Assembly (NCBI RefSeq): GCF_009905375.1 | Contig: NC_133653.1 | Span: forward strand, 87,967,004 to 88,031,003 | DNA length: 64,000 nucleotides | Source: Apium graveolens | Lineage: Eukaryota > Streptophyta > Magnoliopsida > Apiales > Apiaceae | Direction of reading: 5' to 3' | Shown: positions 12,711 through 24,284 of the stretch, one piece after another | How positions within the stretch are numbered: the stretch's first letter is position 1 | How the letters are laid out: every line of letters starts with the position of its first letter | Notes under the pieces: model-generated | Told to the model about the DNA's origin: nothing | The model's database searches: none | What the model saw: only the letters and a program-made list of their open reading frames with translations | Program-made: the position numbers and the translations under genes

Positions 12711-15700
12711 TGTCACAGCCCCAAAATAAACTAACAGAATACAACTAACAAATATAAAGTTATTACAAACGGCGGTTAACAACAAAATTCAAGATCACAA
12801 AGGTTCAGTCTTTGAACAGTCCAACACTACAACTATTACAACTCTTATATAAGGTTACCGGTCCTCACACAAACGCCAACTATACTACCTGAACTCTTAC
12901 ATAAGCCTCAGCATCTCCACCGGTAGACTTACAAGCAGTCTGCTTGAATCTAACCATACTTGTTAGCTAAAATAACATGAATGAAAAGCAAGAATTGAGC
13001 TGAACGCTCGGTAAGGTACATCATAAAATAAAAATTAACATCATAGCAGTTTATAACTGGAAATTGAGGTGTATGGCATCATTATTCAAGTCATAACATT
13101 TGTAACCAAATCATTGCTCAAAATCATTTTATGACGCTACGTATTACAGCCGGTGATCAGCCGCGAAGTAATCCCGAACCTCGCTGGGTTCTAAACAATT
13201 TGATTGGGATCCCTAGACAGATTTTAAGCCTAATATAATAAGTGTGAAAGGGACTTGCATCTTAGTCCAATTCACCAATCTCAAGAAAACTTTCTTTTAT
13301 TTAAAGAGGAACTATCTTTTATAAAACTGATGTCAGGGAGAACTTTACAAGGATTCTAAACAAATGAATTTAAATTATCAGTCAAGGATTGGAGTTATGA
13401 AACTCTTATCAGAATGAATTAACTCTCACTATCAGAGTTTCCAAAGATGGACATCGATGGTTTGACCACCAGGGAAGAAAGTATTAAAAAAGAATCATAA
13501 CATCAATCAACAAGATAGAGATCTCAAATTTTGAGGGTTATATATGGCATATATCTAGTGACAAAGTTTGGGTATGATTGTAAGGATATATGTAAAGAGT
13601 TGATAACTTGGAGGTGTGAGAGTAAAAAGGGATAGCGGTTAATCAAGAGAGATTACACAATCAAGGCAAATGAAGTATTTTAGTTTATAAGGGTATCTTG
13701 AAATGGCCAAGATATTTGGTTTAAGTCAAAGGTAGGTACTAGGTCGAATTGAAACCAAATAGTGATAAGGGTGTGATTTTTATAAGAGCATAAATAGACT
13801 TAAGGCAAGTCCAATAATCGTAAGCATGGCATAGCATTTGTAATATCTCAATCTAAAATCAGAGTATTTGTGACGTTATATCATAGTGACAAAAATACTA
13901 ATGATCATTATACGAGCATGCTATTATAATTCAAAAGAGTGGTTCAGAACACTTGCAATACATCTTAAAAGTTCAGAATAATTCGTGATATATTTCGAGA
14001 GGGTTTAAGGACACTTGCAATATATAGAATTGACAAGGGGAAAACACTTTCCATATATCAAGAAAGTTCGGGAATACTTGCCTTAAGAAGGCTGGACTAA
14101 CTCTCATCTTGATCGTGGAAGTAACCGGGAGCACTAATCGACTTTGACGGAAAGCTTACTATCTTCTCCAGAGCCTACATAAAATATTAAACCTCATCAA
14201 AATATATTCTCACAAAATCTCCATCCTGGTTCTAGGAAATTCGAATTATAGTGGCACTTACGCCTAATTACACGTTCGACTCTTAGTATTCACATAATAG
14301 CATCATGTCCCAAGTAGTCATTTAGGAGCACATAACACATTTAGTCACATAATATATTATTTAAAGCATACTGCACTAATAAGTATTGAATGATCTCCCT
14401 CCACCCACACAATGACTCGAAGTGCTCAACTAGTCTAGTGCAACCCAACTATCTCTCCAAACTCGAAGTGCCCTATCAAGCCAATCCTCATTTGACTTGA
14501 CCACAACCCTGGCCTAACCTCCTACTGACCTCTAACTACCATAAGAAATCAATGGTCAACTCAGGCCTTACCTCTAAAGACTCAAAAACTAAGTGCAAAG
14601 TCAAAGTGTTCCTAAGTGCAACGCCTAGGTGACATCGAGTGGTTTCTAGGGTCATTGAACCCTCTTCCACTCAAAGTTTGCTACTCAAATTACTACACTA
14701 AAATCTCCGAACCTAAACCTAACTTGTACACTTGGAGTGACACCAAGGCCTACCCTAGGCCTCCTTGGGCCTACTCTCAAAGTTGACTGTCCCCTGTTCC
14801 AGCGACACTCAAACTGCCCTATTTTGCTATCACTTTACACCCTTGGTTTTAACTCTAAACTCCCAAACTATGACTTATAAACCTCCCACATACTCCCTAG
14901 TATCAGTTCTAACTGAGGCCTAATGAGGGCCTACCCATAACACCACTTCATGACCTCCAAACTACACCAAGCCTAAATTGTCCCCTGTTTCGGCAGATTT
15001 AGTGTTTTTGTATGTGCACCTCACTAAATGGTAGGTTTTCTATAATCTATGGCTTCTGAACTCAAGTATAAACCAAGTCCCAACTCTCTGCAGCTCGGGC
15101 CTACCAAGGCCTAATAAATGCCCATTCAAAACTCACCTACAACTAGTGTGCAGATTTGGAAAATCCAAGTGTCCTACTCTAATCCTTCCACCTTAACTCC
15201 CACTTTAAAACCGAGAGATCAACCTTAACCCAAGAAACCCTACTGCACTAATACCCTCAACTAATGCCTCAACAAGTGGGAAGACCATTCATACCCTAAT
15301 GCACCTCCATGCAAACAATTTACCACAAGCAATTCAAGTTAACAATTTATCACGATTTCGGCTAAACATGAAAGTTCATTTCTTACAAATTTAACTTTAA
15401 ACACTTACCCAACACTAGTAATCATGCACACTATCTTACCTTAACTAATTTTAGCAAAATAACATGGCAATAACTCTTATTATGCACAAATAAATTTGAA
15501 TTTCAAGAGTTTAATCATGCATGCATGTTTTCGAATATAATAGCAAAAGTATCATGGTTTTTCATCAAAATGTCATCTTAAAACTAACATGCAAGACTAG
15601 AAATGGCCATAAAATGACTGATCACTAACATGCAAAGAGTTTTATCAAGTTTCTTTAACAAAAAATACATAATACTAGCACATAAGTAATGTATCTCATG

Positions 15701-16555
15701 GAGAAGCCTTGGATTCACAAGAATCAAGGTTTTTCTCTTTGAGTTTAAACAAAAACACAACATGCAACGATAAATCATCAACTTTTAAGCATAAGGATTT
15801 TTGGGAAGTGACTAATCATGGGAAGTGAAATTACACTAAAAGATGGTGAGAGATTGATGAAAAATGGAAAGGAATGGGGGATGGGGTGTTCGGCCGAGAG
15901 GGTGAGGGAGGAGGAGGAAGAAGAGAGAAAAATGGAGTGGAGTGGAGTGGTGTGGTGGGGTGGAGTGTAGAATTGGTAGTTGATCATCCCTTTTTGGCTT
16001 TTATATTCACATTGTAAAAGTGAGTGGATAAAGTTTTTACCAATTTATCCCTCTCCCACTAATACACCAAATTTGCATGCAAGGTTAACTTGGTAATTTG
16101 GCTAGTGTAGAATAGTTAGTGGGTTTTGAAATTCCAATGGGACCCTTGCCTTTTTATTGGGAGTAAAATGCATGCATGGGTATCTAGGTAATTTGCTAAT
16201 TAATAATCAAATTAATTACATAGAATATATTTTATAAATAGAAATATAATTTCAAAAATTACAAGAGTGGTGTCATAAAATACCTTAGAATTTTTAGAAA
16301 TTTATAAGATCACTTTTGAAATTTATTGATGAAAATATTTTTAAAATGATTTTTCTTAAAATAAGGAATAGACTCTATAAATCACATTTAAGAGCAAATA
16401 ATACATTTCTTGCTTTCAAAATTCTTAAATAATTTAACAAAACTATTATGCATCAATCCAATAACACAAACATATATCCACCAAATTTTTATAAATGATT
16501 AAATCATAATTATAGAATATTCAATTAACTATTACATGAAATACCGGTTGTAACA
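12711..16555 (-). repeat. LTR C: solo LTR of the Tekay-like family (3845 bp)
   Basis: The plus strand starts TGTCACAGCCCC and ends CCGGTTGTAACA, so the element is on the minus strand. It shares blocks with LTRs A and B, for example the segment around GATCAGCCGCGAAGTAATCC (13153-13172), but is clearly more divergent. No PBS or PPT lies next to it. The 5-bp flanks are gtgtt (12706-12710) and gtgtc (16556-16560), a target duplication with one mismatch. A solo LTR left by LTR-LTR recombination is the simplest reading. Confidence 0.85.
15999..16006 (-). promoter_or_regulatory. TATA-like box of LTR C
   Basis: TATAAAAG on the minus strand, 549 bp from the U3 end and followed by a C/T-rich tract, matches the position in LTRs A and B. 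Confidence 0.5.
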
Positions 16556-17029
16556 GTGTCCAAATTTAAGTTCGAAATATTAAGTTATATATGTACACAT
16601 CTATTTATAAATAAAACTTCAAAAATGAAATGGTAAAGTAATTAATGAAATAAATACTAAAATTATATATATATATATCATTAATTAAAATAAAATTAGG
16701 CGAATTACGGATAAAATGGTTTGTATGAAAATAAATTCACTACGCCATAAGTGCACAGAGGCACCACCACTATGTAGTTGCGTAAGGCCTAAATGGTGTT
16801 ACATAAGGTAATACGCAACACCAGGCCAGTGTTGCCAATACGGGCATGGTCGTAGAGTCATAAGGCAACGCTTTGTGCAACACTAGAAATCGTTGTATTA
16901 TGCTTCTTTTGCAACACTAAAGGCATACAATGGAAACGACACTTGGTATTGCATCAGACATGATGCCACATCACCACACTGTCCTACATGGCAAGAGACA
17001 CGTCATACTTCGAAGTCAGCAATGGTCCC

Positions 17030-17175
17030 CACCTTGTCACATCAGTATGCCATGTCACTAGCGGGCCCCCACAATGCCATGTCCGTAGGGGCCCACATTG
17101 CCACGTTAGTAGAGGGCCCCACATTGCCACGTCAGCAGCGGTCCCCACATCGCCACGTCAGCAGTGGGCCCCACG
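17030..17175. repeat. Minisatellite of about 25 bp in the CACTA element
   Basis: Five degenerate units of the type TGCCACGTCAGCAGYGGBCCCCACAT follow each other (17046 to 17175), the last two being the most alike. Two overlapping open frames across this stretch are by-products of the repeat. Confidence 0.75.
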
Positions 17176-17202
17176 GCATCTAATGCAAATCTAAATTTTT
17201 TA

Positions 17203-17400
17203 AATGCAACACCGGTTTTAGTCATGTGCAACACCAATTTTAGTCATATGTAACACTATATTGTCATTTGCAACACTATTTTTCGTGAAATGTAACACCA
17301 TCTTTAGCCTTATGCAACATCAAATTTACAAAATGCAACCCCTCATAATTTACATTTGTATGCATACTGCAACACTATATAAAGTCAAATACAACACTTA
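17203..17400. repeat. Subterminal TGCAACAC repeats
   Basis: At least eight copies of TGCAACACY or close variants (TGTAACAC, TACAACAC), spaced about 20-35 bp, with related copies at 16875-16925. They are likely transposase binding sites of the CACTA element. Confidence 0.6.
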
Positions 17401-18623
17401 AAAAATAAAAATGCGGACATAATTGTTCAGTTTCTACATGATACCTACCAAACAAGGCATCCAACAGTCCCAAGAAGCATCCAAAAAATTCTAAAACATA
17501 CCAAACTAAATTAAATTGGGCAATACATCCAATTCAAACTTATAAAGTACAAAAGTTTTAACTTTGAAAGAAAAAACTATAAAAATACTAAATAATGAAA
17601 GATATAGAATAAAGTCGCTAAAATGTAGCACCGCCCTTGATAGCATTACTGAGCCTTCATACTTCCTGTCATTATAATATGTGAGACTACATCCAAAAGC
17701 CATTTATAACTTGGATATGGGAAGCATATGAATATGCTGATCCAAGTGAGGTGGTTGAATAAAAGAATGTAAAATCTCCACCTAAAAAATAACGGAAATC
17801 GATGTTAGCACTCAGTTTGTCAACCACCAATTTTAAAAGTTACATAAACTAAATTTCCCTCCAAACACCTAAATTAAAATTTTTGAATTGTCTTCTTTAT
17901 ACTTATCAACTACAAAGTCAAAAAAGAAGAGAAGTGAAAATATATTTGAGAAGAAACCACCTTATCAAAAATATTAATAAATCAGTTATTATGTTCCCTA
18001 TTCTCTGGGATCAGATGCTACCAAATCAGATGGTTTATGATACCATTCAAAGTTTTCATGATCGACTCACTTGTTTTCCATCATGGTTGCATATAGTATA
18101 GGAATCACCTATTTTCATTTAAAAATCACACGCAACTAGTTTGAAAATCTTGCTTTAAAGTATCACAACATCAATGATCTTTACACTTATAAAAAATAAC
18201 TATGAACTGAGCAATGATGTATAGTGCCAAGTAACTAAACAAAAAACCAGCCTCCAGATTGGAAGATGAAATCAATGAATCAAGAAGTTATAAACAAAAT
18301 GTAGAACAATTATGATAGAATGCATATAACCCTAGCTGGTAAAATTCAGTAGCTTAGCACTCGGGACAGGACTAGTTAATGCGAACATGTGTTCACTGTG
18401 GTTTGACTATTATAAAAGCACAAGATATAAAATCTATTTTTTTAAAAAAAAGTTACACATCTCTAAAATTAGTAGGTAACATCATCAGTATGGTTGGGTC
18501 ATTTAAAACTAATTTTAAAAAAATTAAAACTCGAATATAACTAATAATTTTAAAAATAGTACAATAGTTAAGCAACACTAAATAGCCAATTGAAACACAG
18601 TAAAGCAAAGGCAACGCTTTGAA

Positions 18624-18642
18624 GTGCCACGTCTGTGGGAAT
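18624..18642 (+). promoter_or_regulatory. Degenerate primer binding site of the Tat element
   Basis: TGCCACGTCTGTGGGAA resembles the CGTCTGTGGGAA block that follows the 5' LTR in Tat-lineage elements, with the first bases mutated. The expected 5' LTR (compare 27000-27553) is not recognisable upstream; CACTA sequence is there instead. The internal region starts here. Confidence 0.5.
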
Positions 18643-18672
18643 TATGAGAATTGTAAATGAGATACCGAGAAA

Positions 18673-20056
18673 ATGATGAAAACAGTTCATGAACACTCAC
18701 CACCACCTGGTTTCACTCCCCACGATGGGGGACACACGTCCGCCTTGGTAGATGTCGATGGAGTCATCAAGTTAACTTCTGAAACGTTAGCCGCGAAAAA
18801 GGGAAAAGCAAAAGATGATCAAGCCGAGAGAGAGGTGGAGGCCCGGGCGAAGTGAAGGGAGGCTGATGCGTTGCGACTAAAAGCCATGCAGCTCTAGAGG
18901 GATGAAATTGAGCTATAGGAGCACTACGCGAAGTACTACATGCCGATGAGCCAGAAAAAACCACCAACCCCAGGAAAGAGCGATGGGGGTATGACGAAGA
19001 AGACGAGTCTGACTCTGATTCGCACCCCAGGAGGAAGCAAACGAAGCAACATTTTTCATCTGATTCGGACGAAGAACTTGATTGGTCCCGAATCAGACTA
19101 ACTCGCCTGGAAAAGGTCATGTTCGGTGAAAGAAGGGTCGACCCAGAACCGATTATGACGGAAGAGATCGAGCAGTACCGACCCCCCCTCCCGTACGGGG
19201 AAAGACAGTTCCTAAAGATTAGTGATTTTAACGGAAAGGGCGATCCGGAGGACCACTGTGAAAAATATGAATTGCTGATGATTGGGATGGGTCATAATGA
19301 CATCATGCTCTATAAAATGCTCAAGACCTACTTGAAGGGATCAACTTTGATGTGGTACAAGTCCCTCAAATCGAGGTTCATCGGGTCATATGAGCAGTTG
19401 AAGAGAAAGTTCCTGAAGCACTATTCACACATATGCCGAAAGGCGAAGGATATTGAGGCAAGGGGCGATTGAAGAACTTGGGGATTACTTGGCTTGGTTC
19501 AAAGAAGAAGCTGGAATGGTCATATATCTGGACAAATTCAAGGAGATGTGCTTCCTTACGGCGGGGCTGGACCCCTATAAAGGTAAAAAGCTTCACTCAA
19601 CTCTTTACAATTCCCCCCCCCCAAATCCCTAAATGATATATATGTGAGGGGTGAGAAAATTCGGAGGAAAATGGAAAGTATTGAGGGAAACAAAGATTCC
19701 TGAAGGGATGACCAATCAAAGAGAGCAGAAAGATACGATAGCTCAAGATCTGGGAATGACCGAAGGGATAGCAAGAAGCAATGAAGAAAGGAAACCCACG
19801 TGGGGCCGAACGGCACCGAGATAGAGATTCGGCTGTATTCACTCCTCTGAATGCACCAATCTCCAAGATTCTCCATGAGATCAAGGGAAAGCCTGGGTTC
19901 ATTCGGCCAACCAAGATGAAGGTCCCGAACCACAAGAAGAACCCTGACAAATACTGTGATTATCACAGAGATAAGAGGAATAACATTGATGAGTGCTACC
20001 ATCTCAAGAAGTTTATTGAGCGGATGATCAAAAAAGGCGAACTCAATCAGTTTGTC
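18673..20056 (+). pseudogene. Tat-lineage gag, broken
   Basis: The best start is ATG 18673 or 18676. A Pro/Gly-rich N-terminus and a charged linker follow, with stops at 18853 and later. The gag core is open at 19119-19472 (ISDFNGKGDPEDHCEKY, then LKTYLKGSTLMWYKSL), after which a stop and a frameshift break it. Its second half (YLAWFKEEAG, GLDPYKG) is in another frame to about 19780. The zinc-finger segment lies in 19781-20059 (CDYHRDKRNNIDEC), where the Gly-His of the usual C-H-GH-C pattern has become Asn-Asn. At least four lesions mean no functional capsid protein. The neighbours in order are protease, RT, two RNase H domains and integrase, as in Tat elements. Confidence 0.85.
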
Positions 20057-20131
20057 TGAGATCTGAGGGACAAATTGGGGCTAAAGGACAATCAGGAAGA
20101 ACCATAAGCTGAGGAGCCCGAACGAAGAGAC

Positions 20132-20610
20132 GTGATAAGGGTTGAGGAGAAGACAATTTCTGGGAGCAGTGTGTTGGAAAGAGATAGTAAGATGACGAAG
20201 AAGAGGTATGCCCAACATGTGTACAACCTCTATCAGTTCGGACAGGCGAAGCCCCACATGCCCATAACTTTCAGTACAGAAGATTACAAGGATGTTATTC
20301 ATCCACATGAAGACCCCCTTATCATCAATCCTCTCTTTGGAAAAACAAAATCTGGAAGGTGCTTGTGGATACTAGCAGCTCGGCCAACATCCTGTTCTAT
20401 AAAACTTACTGTAAGATGAACCTAGAGGGCGAACAACTAGAGCCTTGCAACGAAGCACCTCTACAGTTTGAAGGTATGATCACTCTTTCCGTCCTTTTGG
20501 GAAAATTACCATATATTGTTGAGAAGCCAGTAAAGTTCTATGTGTTCGGATTGAGAATCAGTATAATGTTATTCTGGGAAGGCCGTTCCTGTCAACCTTC
20601 GAGGCGGTAG
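20132..20610 (+). pseudogene. Tat-lineage aspartic protease region, broken
   Basis: The stretch before the protease is open at 20132-20419; the protease itself is in another frame (20359-20610). The active-site motif reads LVDTSSSA (GAT at 20368): the conserved Gly after Asp-Thr is replaced by Ser, which should impair a retropepsin. The usual ILFYKT block follows. A frameshift after the segment at 20540-20610 disconnects it from RT. Confidence 0.8.
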
Positions 20611-20689
20611 AGTCCATACCCCACCTCAAGCTCAAATTCCCAACTGAGAAAGGGGTAGGAGAGATGAGGGGCGATCAAAAAACTTCCCG

Positions 20690-22340
20690 AATAATTATGC
20701 TAGAAGACTTAGAAAAAGATCAGGCCTACAAAAAGCCCGATAAAATTGGAAAAAGAAAAAAGCTGAGGCCGAACCTAGTGGAAGTAGAGAGACCCTGAAC
20801 ATCGAGTTGGACAAGTTCGGGATAGATCTTTCGAGTCCGATCGCCAAGCCAGTCGAAGAAGTTGAACTATATACTGGGCAGTCGGGCAAAATGGTTCGAA
20901 TTGGGAGAAACATGGAAAAGGATCTGAAGGAAAAGGTTATTGTGGTGATTTGGCAGTACCATGATGTGTTCGCCTAAGGGCTAGAGGACATGCCTGGTCT
21001 AGATCCCAAGACAGCTAAATATTGTCTTAATATGCAATTCGAGGCCAAACTGGTAAAGCAAAAGAAGAGGACCTTAGCAGTTAAATGACAAAAGGTCATC
21101 GAGGCCAAGTGGAGAAGCTGTTGGAAGCTAAGTTTATTGAAAAAATTGAGTATCTTGACTGGTTGGCTAACGTGGTGGTTGTTAAGAAATCCCATGAGAA
21201 GTGGAGGATGTGCGCGGACTACACGAATCTCAACAAAGCTTGTCTGAAGGACCACTACCCCTTACCCAACATCGACCAACTGATAGATGCCACGGCCGGA
21301 TACCAGGTACTTAGTTTTCTTGATATTTTTATGGTTATCATCAAATTGCCATGCACGACAAGGATGTTCCCAAGACAGCGTTCATAACTCCGAAGGGAAC
21401 TTATGCTTATATTAAAATGCCCTTCGGACTTAAGAACGCTGGAGCCACATTTCAGCGAATGGTGAACAAAGTGTTCAAGGAGCAGATTGGCTGAAATATG
21501 GTGGCCTACGTGGACATGATCGTGATATTCTAATTCCAATATCACACCGAAGATCTGAGAGAGTGCTTCGAGACTCTCTATAGGAATAACGTGAGGATAA
21601 ATCTGAAAAAGTGCATGTTCGGAGTGGTAAGCAAAAAATGTCTAGGCTACATGGTCAGCGCCTGAGGGATAGAGGCGAACCCTGAGAAAATTGAGGCGAT
21701 TATCAACATGGAGGCTCCCAAATGCATCAGGGATATCCAAAAGCTGACCGGTCGACTGGCTTCCCTTCGGCGAAATCTCCTGGTTAGCTAAGAAATCACT
21801 CCCTTTCTTCGTCGTGCTTAAGGGGTCGAAGGATTTTGAATGGGGGCCGAATGCCAGAAGGCGGTTGAAGAAGCCAAAGAATATCTTATTAGGGCACCAC
21901 TCTTAATGAGGCCGAATCTGAATGAAACTCTTCAACTCTACTTGGCTGTGTCTTACCGAATACTGGGAGTGGTACTAGTAATAAATCATGAGGGGAACCA
22001 ACATCATGTCTTCTACATGTCCCATGTGCTTAAGGATGCAGAAACAAGGTACCCCACCGCCGAGAAATTCTCATATGAGTAGGTCATGGCCTCCCGAAAA
22101 TTGTGAAATTATTTTCAAGTCCGAACTATTCAGATAATCATAGATCAGCCGTTGAAGAAAATTATGACAAGGCAGAAGCTTCGGGAAGGGTTGTAGCTTG
22201 GTCCATCGAATTGGGAGAATTCGATCTCGAGTTTATTCCTCGAACGATGATCAAAACTCAAGCTTTGGATGGTTTTATGGTTGAATACGCATTCTCTGGA
22301 CCAAAAGACCTTACACCGGAGGAACAACTCATTCGGACCC
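20690..22340 (+). pseudogene. Tat-lineage reverse transcriptase and RNase H, broken
   Basis: RT blocks are visible in order: WRMCADYTNLNKAC and DHYPLPNID (21190-21270), then in a shifted frame KMPFGLKNAGATFQR (about 21415-21460), then the catalytic box. The box reads YVDM (21507-21518) instead of YVDD: one catalytic Asp codon is missing in frame. Stops flank it (TGA 21493, TAA 21531). The RNase H start (LYLAVS, then RYPTAEKF) lies at 21930-22080. More than eight stops or frameshifts occur. This protein would have copied the element RNA into cDNA; this copy cannot. Confidence 0.88.
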
Positions 22341-22726
22341 AGGGTAAATGAAAGCTTTTTGTGGACGGATTAGTCGTCGGGAAAAAGTGTGGGGTCGGTT
22401 TAATCCTCTCCAGTCCTGATGGGTTTGAAATATGTCAAGCTATATGGTTCGACTTCCCCCTCACCAATAATGAGGCAGAATATGAAGCCCTCTTGGAAAG
22501 AATGGAGTTAGCTCGAAGCCTTGAGGCGAAGCATTTGAGGGAATTTACTGATTATATGCTAGTAGTCAAGCACTTTTCAGGGAAATGTGAACAAAGGGAT
22601 CCTCGGACCAAGGCTTACACTGCTAAGGTAAAGAATTCTTCCTTGTTATTTGAAACTTTTGAGCTAAGTCACATAGGCAGGGAAAATAATACTAGGGGGA
22701 TGCCATATCCGGCTAGCTTTGGCTGA
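22341..22726 (+). pseudogene. Second (archaeal-type) RNase H of the Tat lineage
   Basis: This open segment carries LFVDGLVVGKKCGVGLIL (catalytic Asp in VDG), NNEAEYEALL (catalytic Glu) and a TDYML block (third Asp), the pattern of the additional RNase H domain known from Tat elements. It follows the first RNase H and precedes the integrase. A frameshift near 22710 separates it from integrase. The presence of two RNase H domains is the main support for the Tat assignment. Confidence 0.8.
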
Positions 22727-23336
22727 GACACAGAGCTTGACCTACTTCATCTATCTCACCAAATCCAAGACGCCTCCAATCGAAAGGAAGGATTTCCTTG
22801 AGATACGCCAAGGCACCGATTGGATGACTCATATTCGGAATTTTCTAGATAAAGGAATCCTCCCTTTGGACCAAAGGGAAGCCCTAAAAGTAAAGTACAG
22901 GGCAACAAGATACACTATCATCAGTGGAAGGATGGCATATGGAACGGATGCCCTTGTACGGGTCGAAGTAGGCCTAGAATCTTACGGAACTGAAGTCTAT
23001 AATGTAGAAGGAAACAACTCCCGATTTAGGGAAAATGTGGATTAGTTAGAAGAAGAGAGAGAGGCTTCCCACCAAAGTAATGTAAAGTACCTACTATAGG
23101 CAGCCCAACATTATGATTCAGAAATGAAGAAAAGGTCATTCGGTGTTGGAGATTTGGTCCTACGAGAACTAGCCGTGTCAATGTCGGCGAGGCAAGGGAA
23201 ACTTTAGCCAAATTGGTAAGGGCCTTACAAAGTAATTGAGATTGTTCGATTTGGAACTTACAAGCTGGAAACACTGGATGGCGAAGCCATCAAAAACACT
23301 TGGCATGCTAGTCGCCTTCAGAAATTTTATCAGTAA
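22719..23336 (+). pseudogene. Tat-lineage integrase with the catalytic core deleted
   Basis: The N-terminal linker (WMTHIRNFLDKGILP) runs to TIISGRM at 22935 and then jumps straight to YGTDALV, a motif that normally lies at the end of the integrase core. The HHCC zinc finger and the D, D and E catalytic residues are therefore absent (expected about 300 residues). After a TAG at 23044-23046 the C-terminal part continues (HYDSEMKKRSFGVGDLV, GPYKVIEI, HASRLQKFYQ) to the stop at 23334-23336, with further stops inside. The GPY-type C-terminal domain binds DNA. This copy could not integrate itself. Confidence 0.85.
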
Positions 23337-23439
23337 GGAAAATTTCTTTTATTTCTCATTTGTACTTCATTCTAAATTCTATTTGAGAATTGTAATGACT
23401 TAATATTCAATAAAAATGCAATTCTTTGTGCAATTTTAG

Positions 23440-24000
23440 CACTTAAAATTACGGCAAATGGAGGGGTGAATGAGTATTATCTAGGGCGCGATCCCGAAGA
23501 AGATAAACCCTTCGCCCTCCGCGTTTGATTTGCTTAAAATAAAAAGGCGAATGAATATTATTTAGAGGCAATCCCAAAAAAAATAATATCCTTTGCCCTA
23601 TAACTGCTATAAAATTATAACATATGTGACTTGTAATTTTTATCAATTATAAAAGCACATTATTAATGAAGGAATGAAGAAGGTTTTGACTAAGGGCAAT
23701 CCCGAAGAAGACAAACCCTTCATCCTCAACCTAATATTTCATATAACTTTTACAAGTTAAAAGTGAAGAAGTCCTTGTCTAGGGGCAATTCCGAGCAAAA
23801 TAAGCCCTTCGTCCTCAACCTGAAATTTTACACAAAATTTCACAAGTCATCCTTGACGAACAAAGAAGGTCTCGTCTAGGGGCGATCCCGAAAAAAATGA
23901 GCCCTTCCTCTTCTAGTACAATTATTAACCGAAGGAAGACTCACCTAGGGGCAATGTCGAAGAAGGAGATCCCCTTTGATCCTACACCCAAAACAACAAT
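23440..24000 (+). repeat. Irregular tandem repeats downstream of Tat pol
   Basis: Six diverged units contain a core like TAGGGGCAATCCCGAAGAAG followed by an ACCCTTC-type block, starting near 23486, 23561, 23687, 23780, 23876 and 23946. Spacing is uneven (70-125 bp). The inverted copy of the element has the same repeat family at 31290-31650. Tandem arrays near the 3' end are known for Tat elements. Confidence 0.75.
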
Positions 24001-24284
24001 ATTTATTGGGCAATCTTAATGGCCCAAGGTTTCCGTTTGAACTACCAACTTTCTCCCTTAACACTCGGGGCCGAAGATGAATATTATGCCAAAACTGTTA
24101 AGGAAAAATATGAAGCCAAATATACAGTACGAACGAAGATAAAAAAATGTGACAAAAAATAAATCTCTAAGGCAAAAGATGCACTAATATATAAAAGGCC
24201 TGAAGGTAATTAAAAGTATGAAGCCCAAAGGTTTGAATATCAATTACAAACTGGAAATGAAAATACTAAGTATAAATATCTACT

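Larger units (their letters stand above)
16738..18620. mobile_element. CACTA-type (En/Spm-like) transposon, one end only
   Basis: The sequence starts CACTACGCCATAAG after att, fitting the CACTA terminal inverted repeat. Inside are many copies of a TGCAACAC-type motif in the first 700 bp, which is the usual subterminal repeat architecture of this superfamily and would bind its transposase. No transposase gene and no matching inverted end (ending GTAGTG) are seen before the Tat element begins near 18624, so this is a truncated or interrupted, non-coding copy. From 17405 to 18600 the sequence is AT-rich and I recognise no gene; open frames at 17506-17703 and 17883-18101 have no recognisable domain. 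Confidence 0.6.

Noticed and set aside
16893..17194. Two overlapping open frames of 96 and 68 codons
   Set aside because: They are translations of the 25-bp minisatellite of the CACTA element and have repetitive, uninformative sequence.
19556..20002. Minus-strand open frame of 148 codons
   Set aside because: It is antisense to the Tat gag, whose plus-strand motifs are recognisable.
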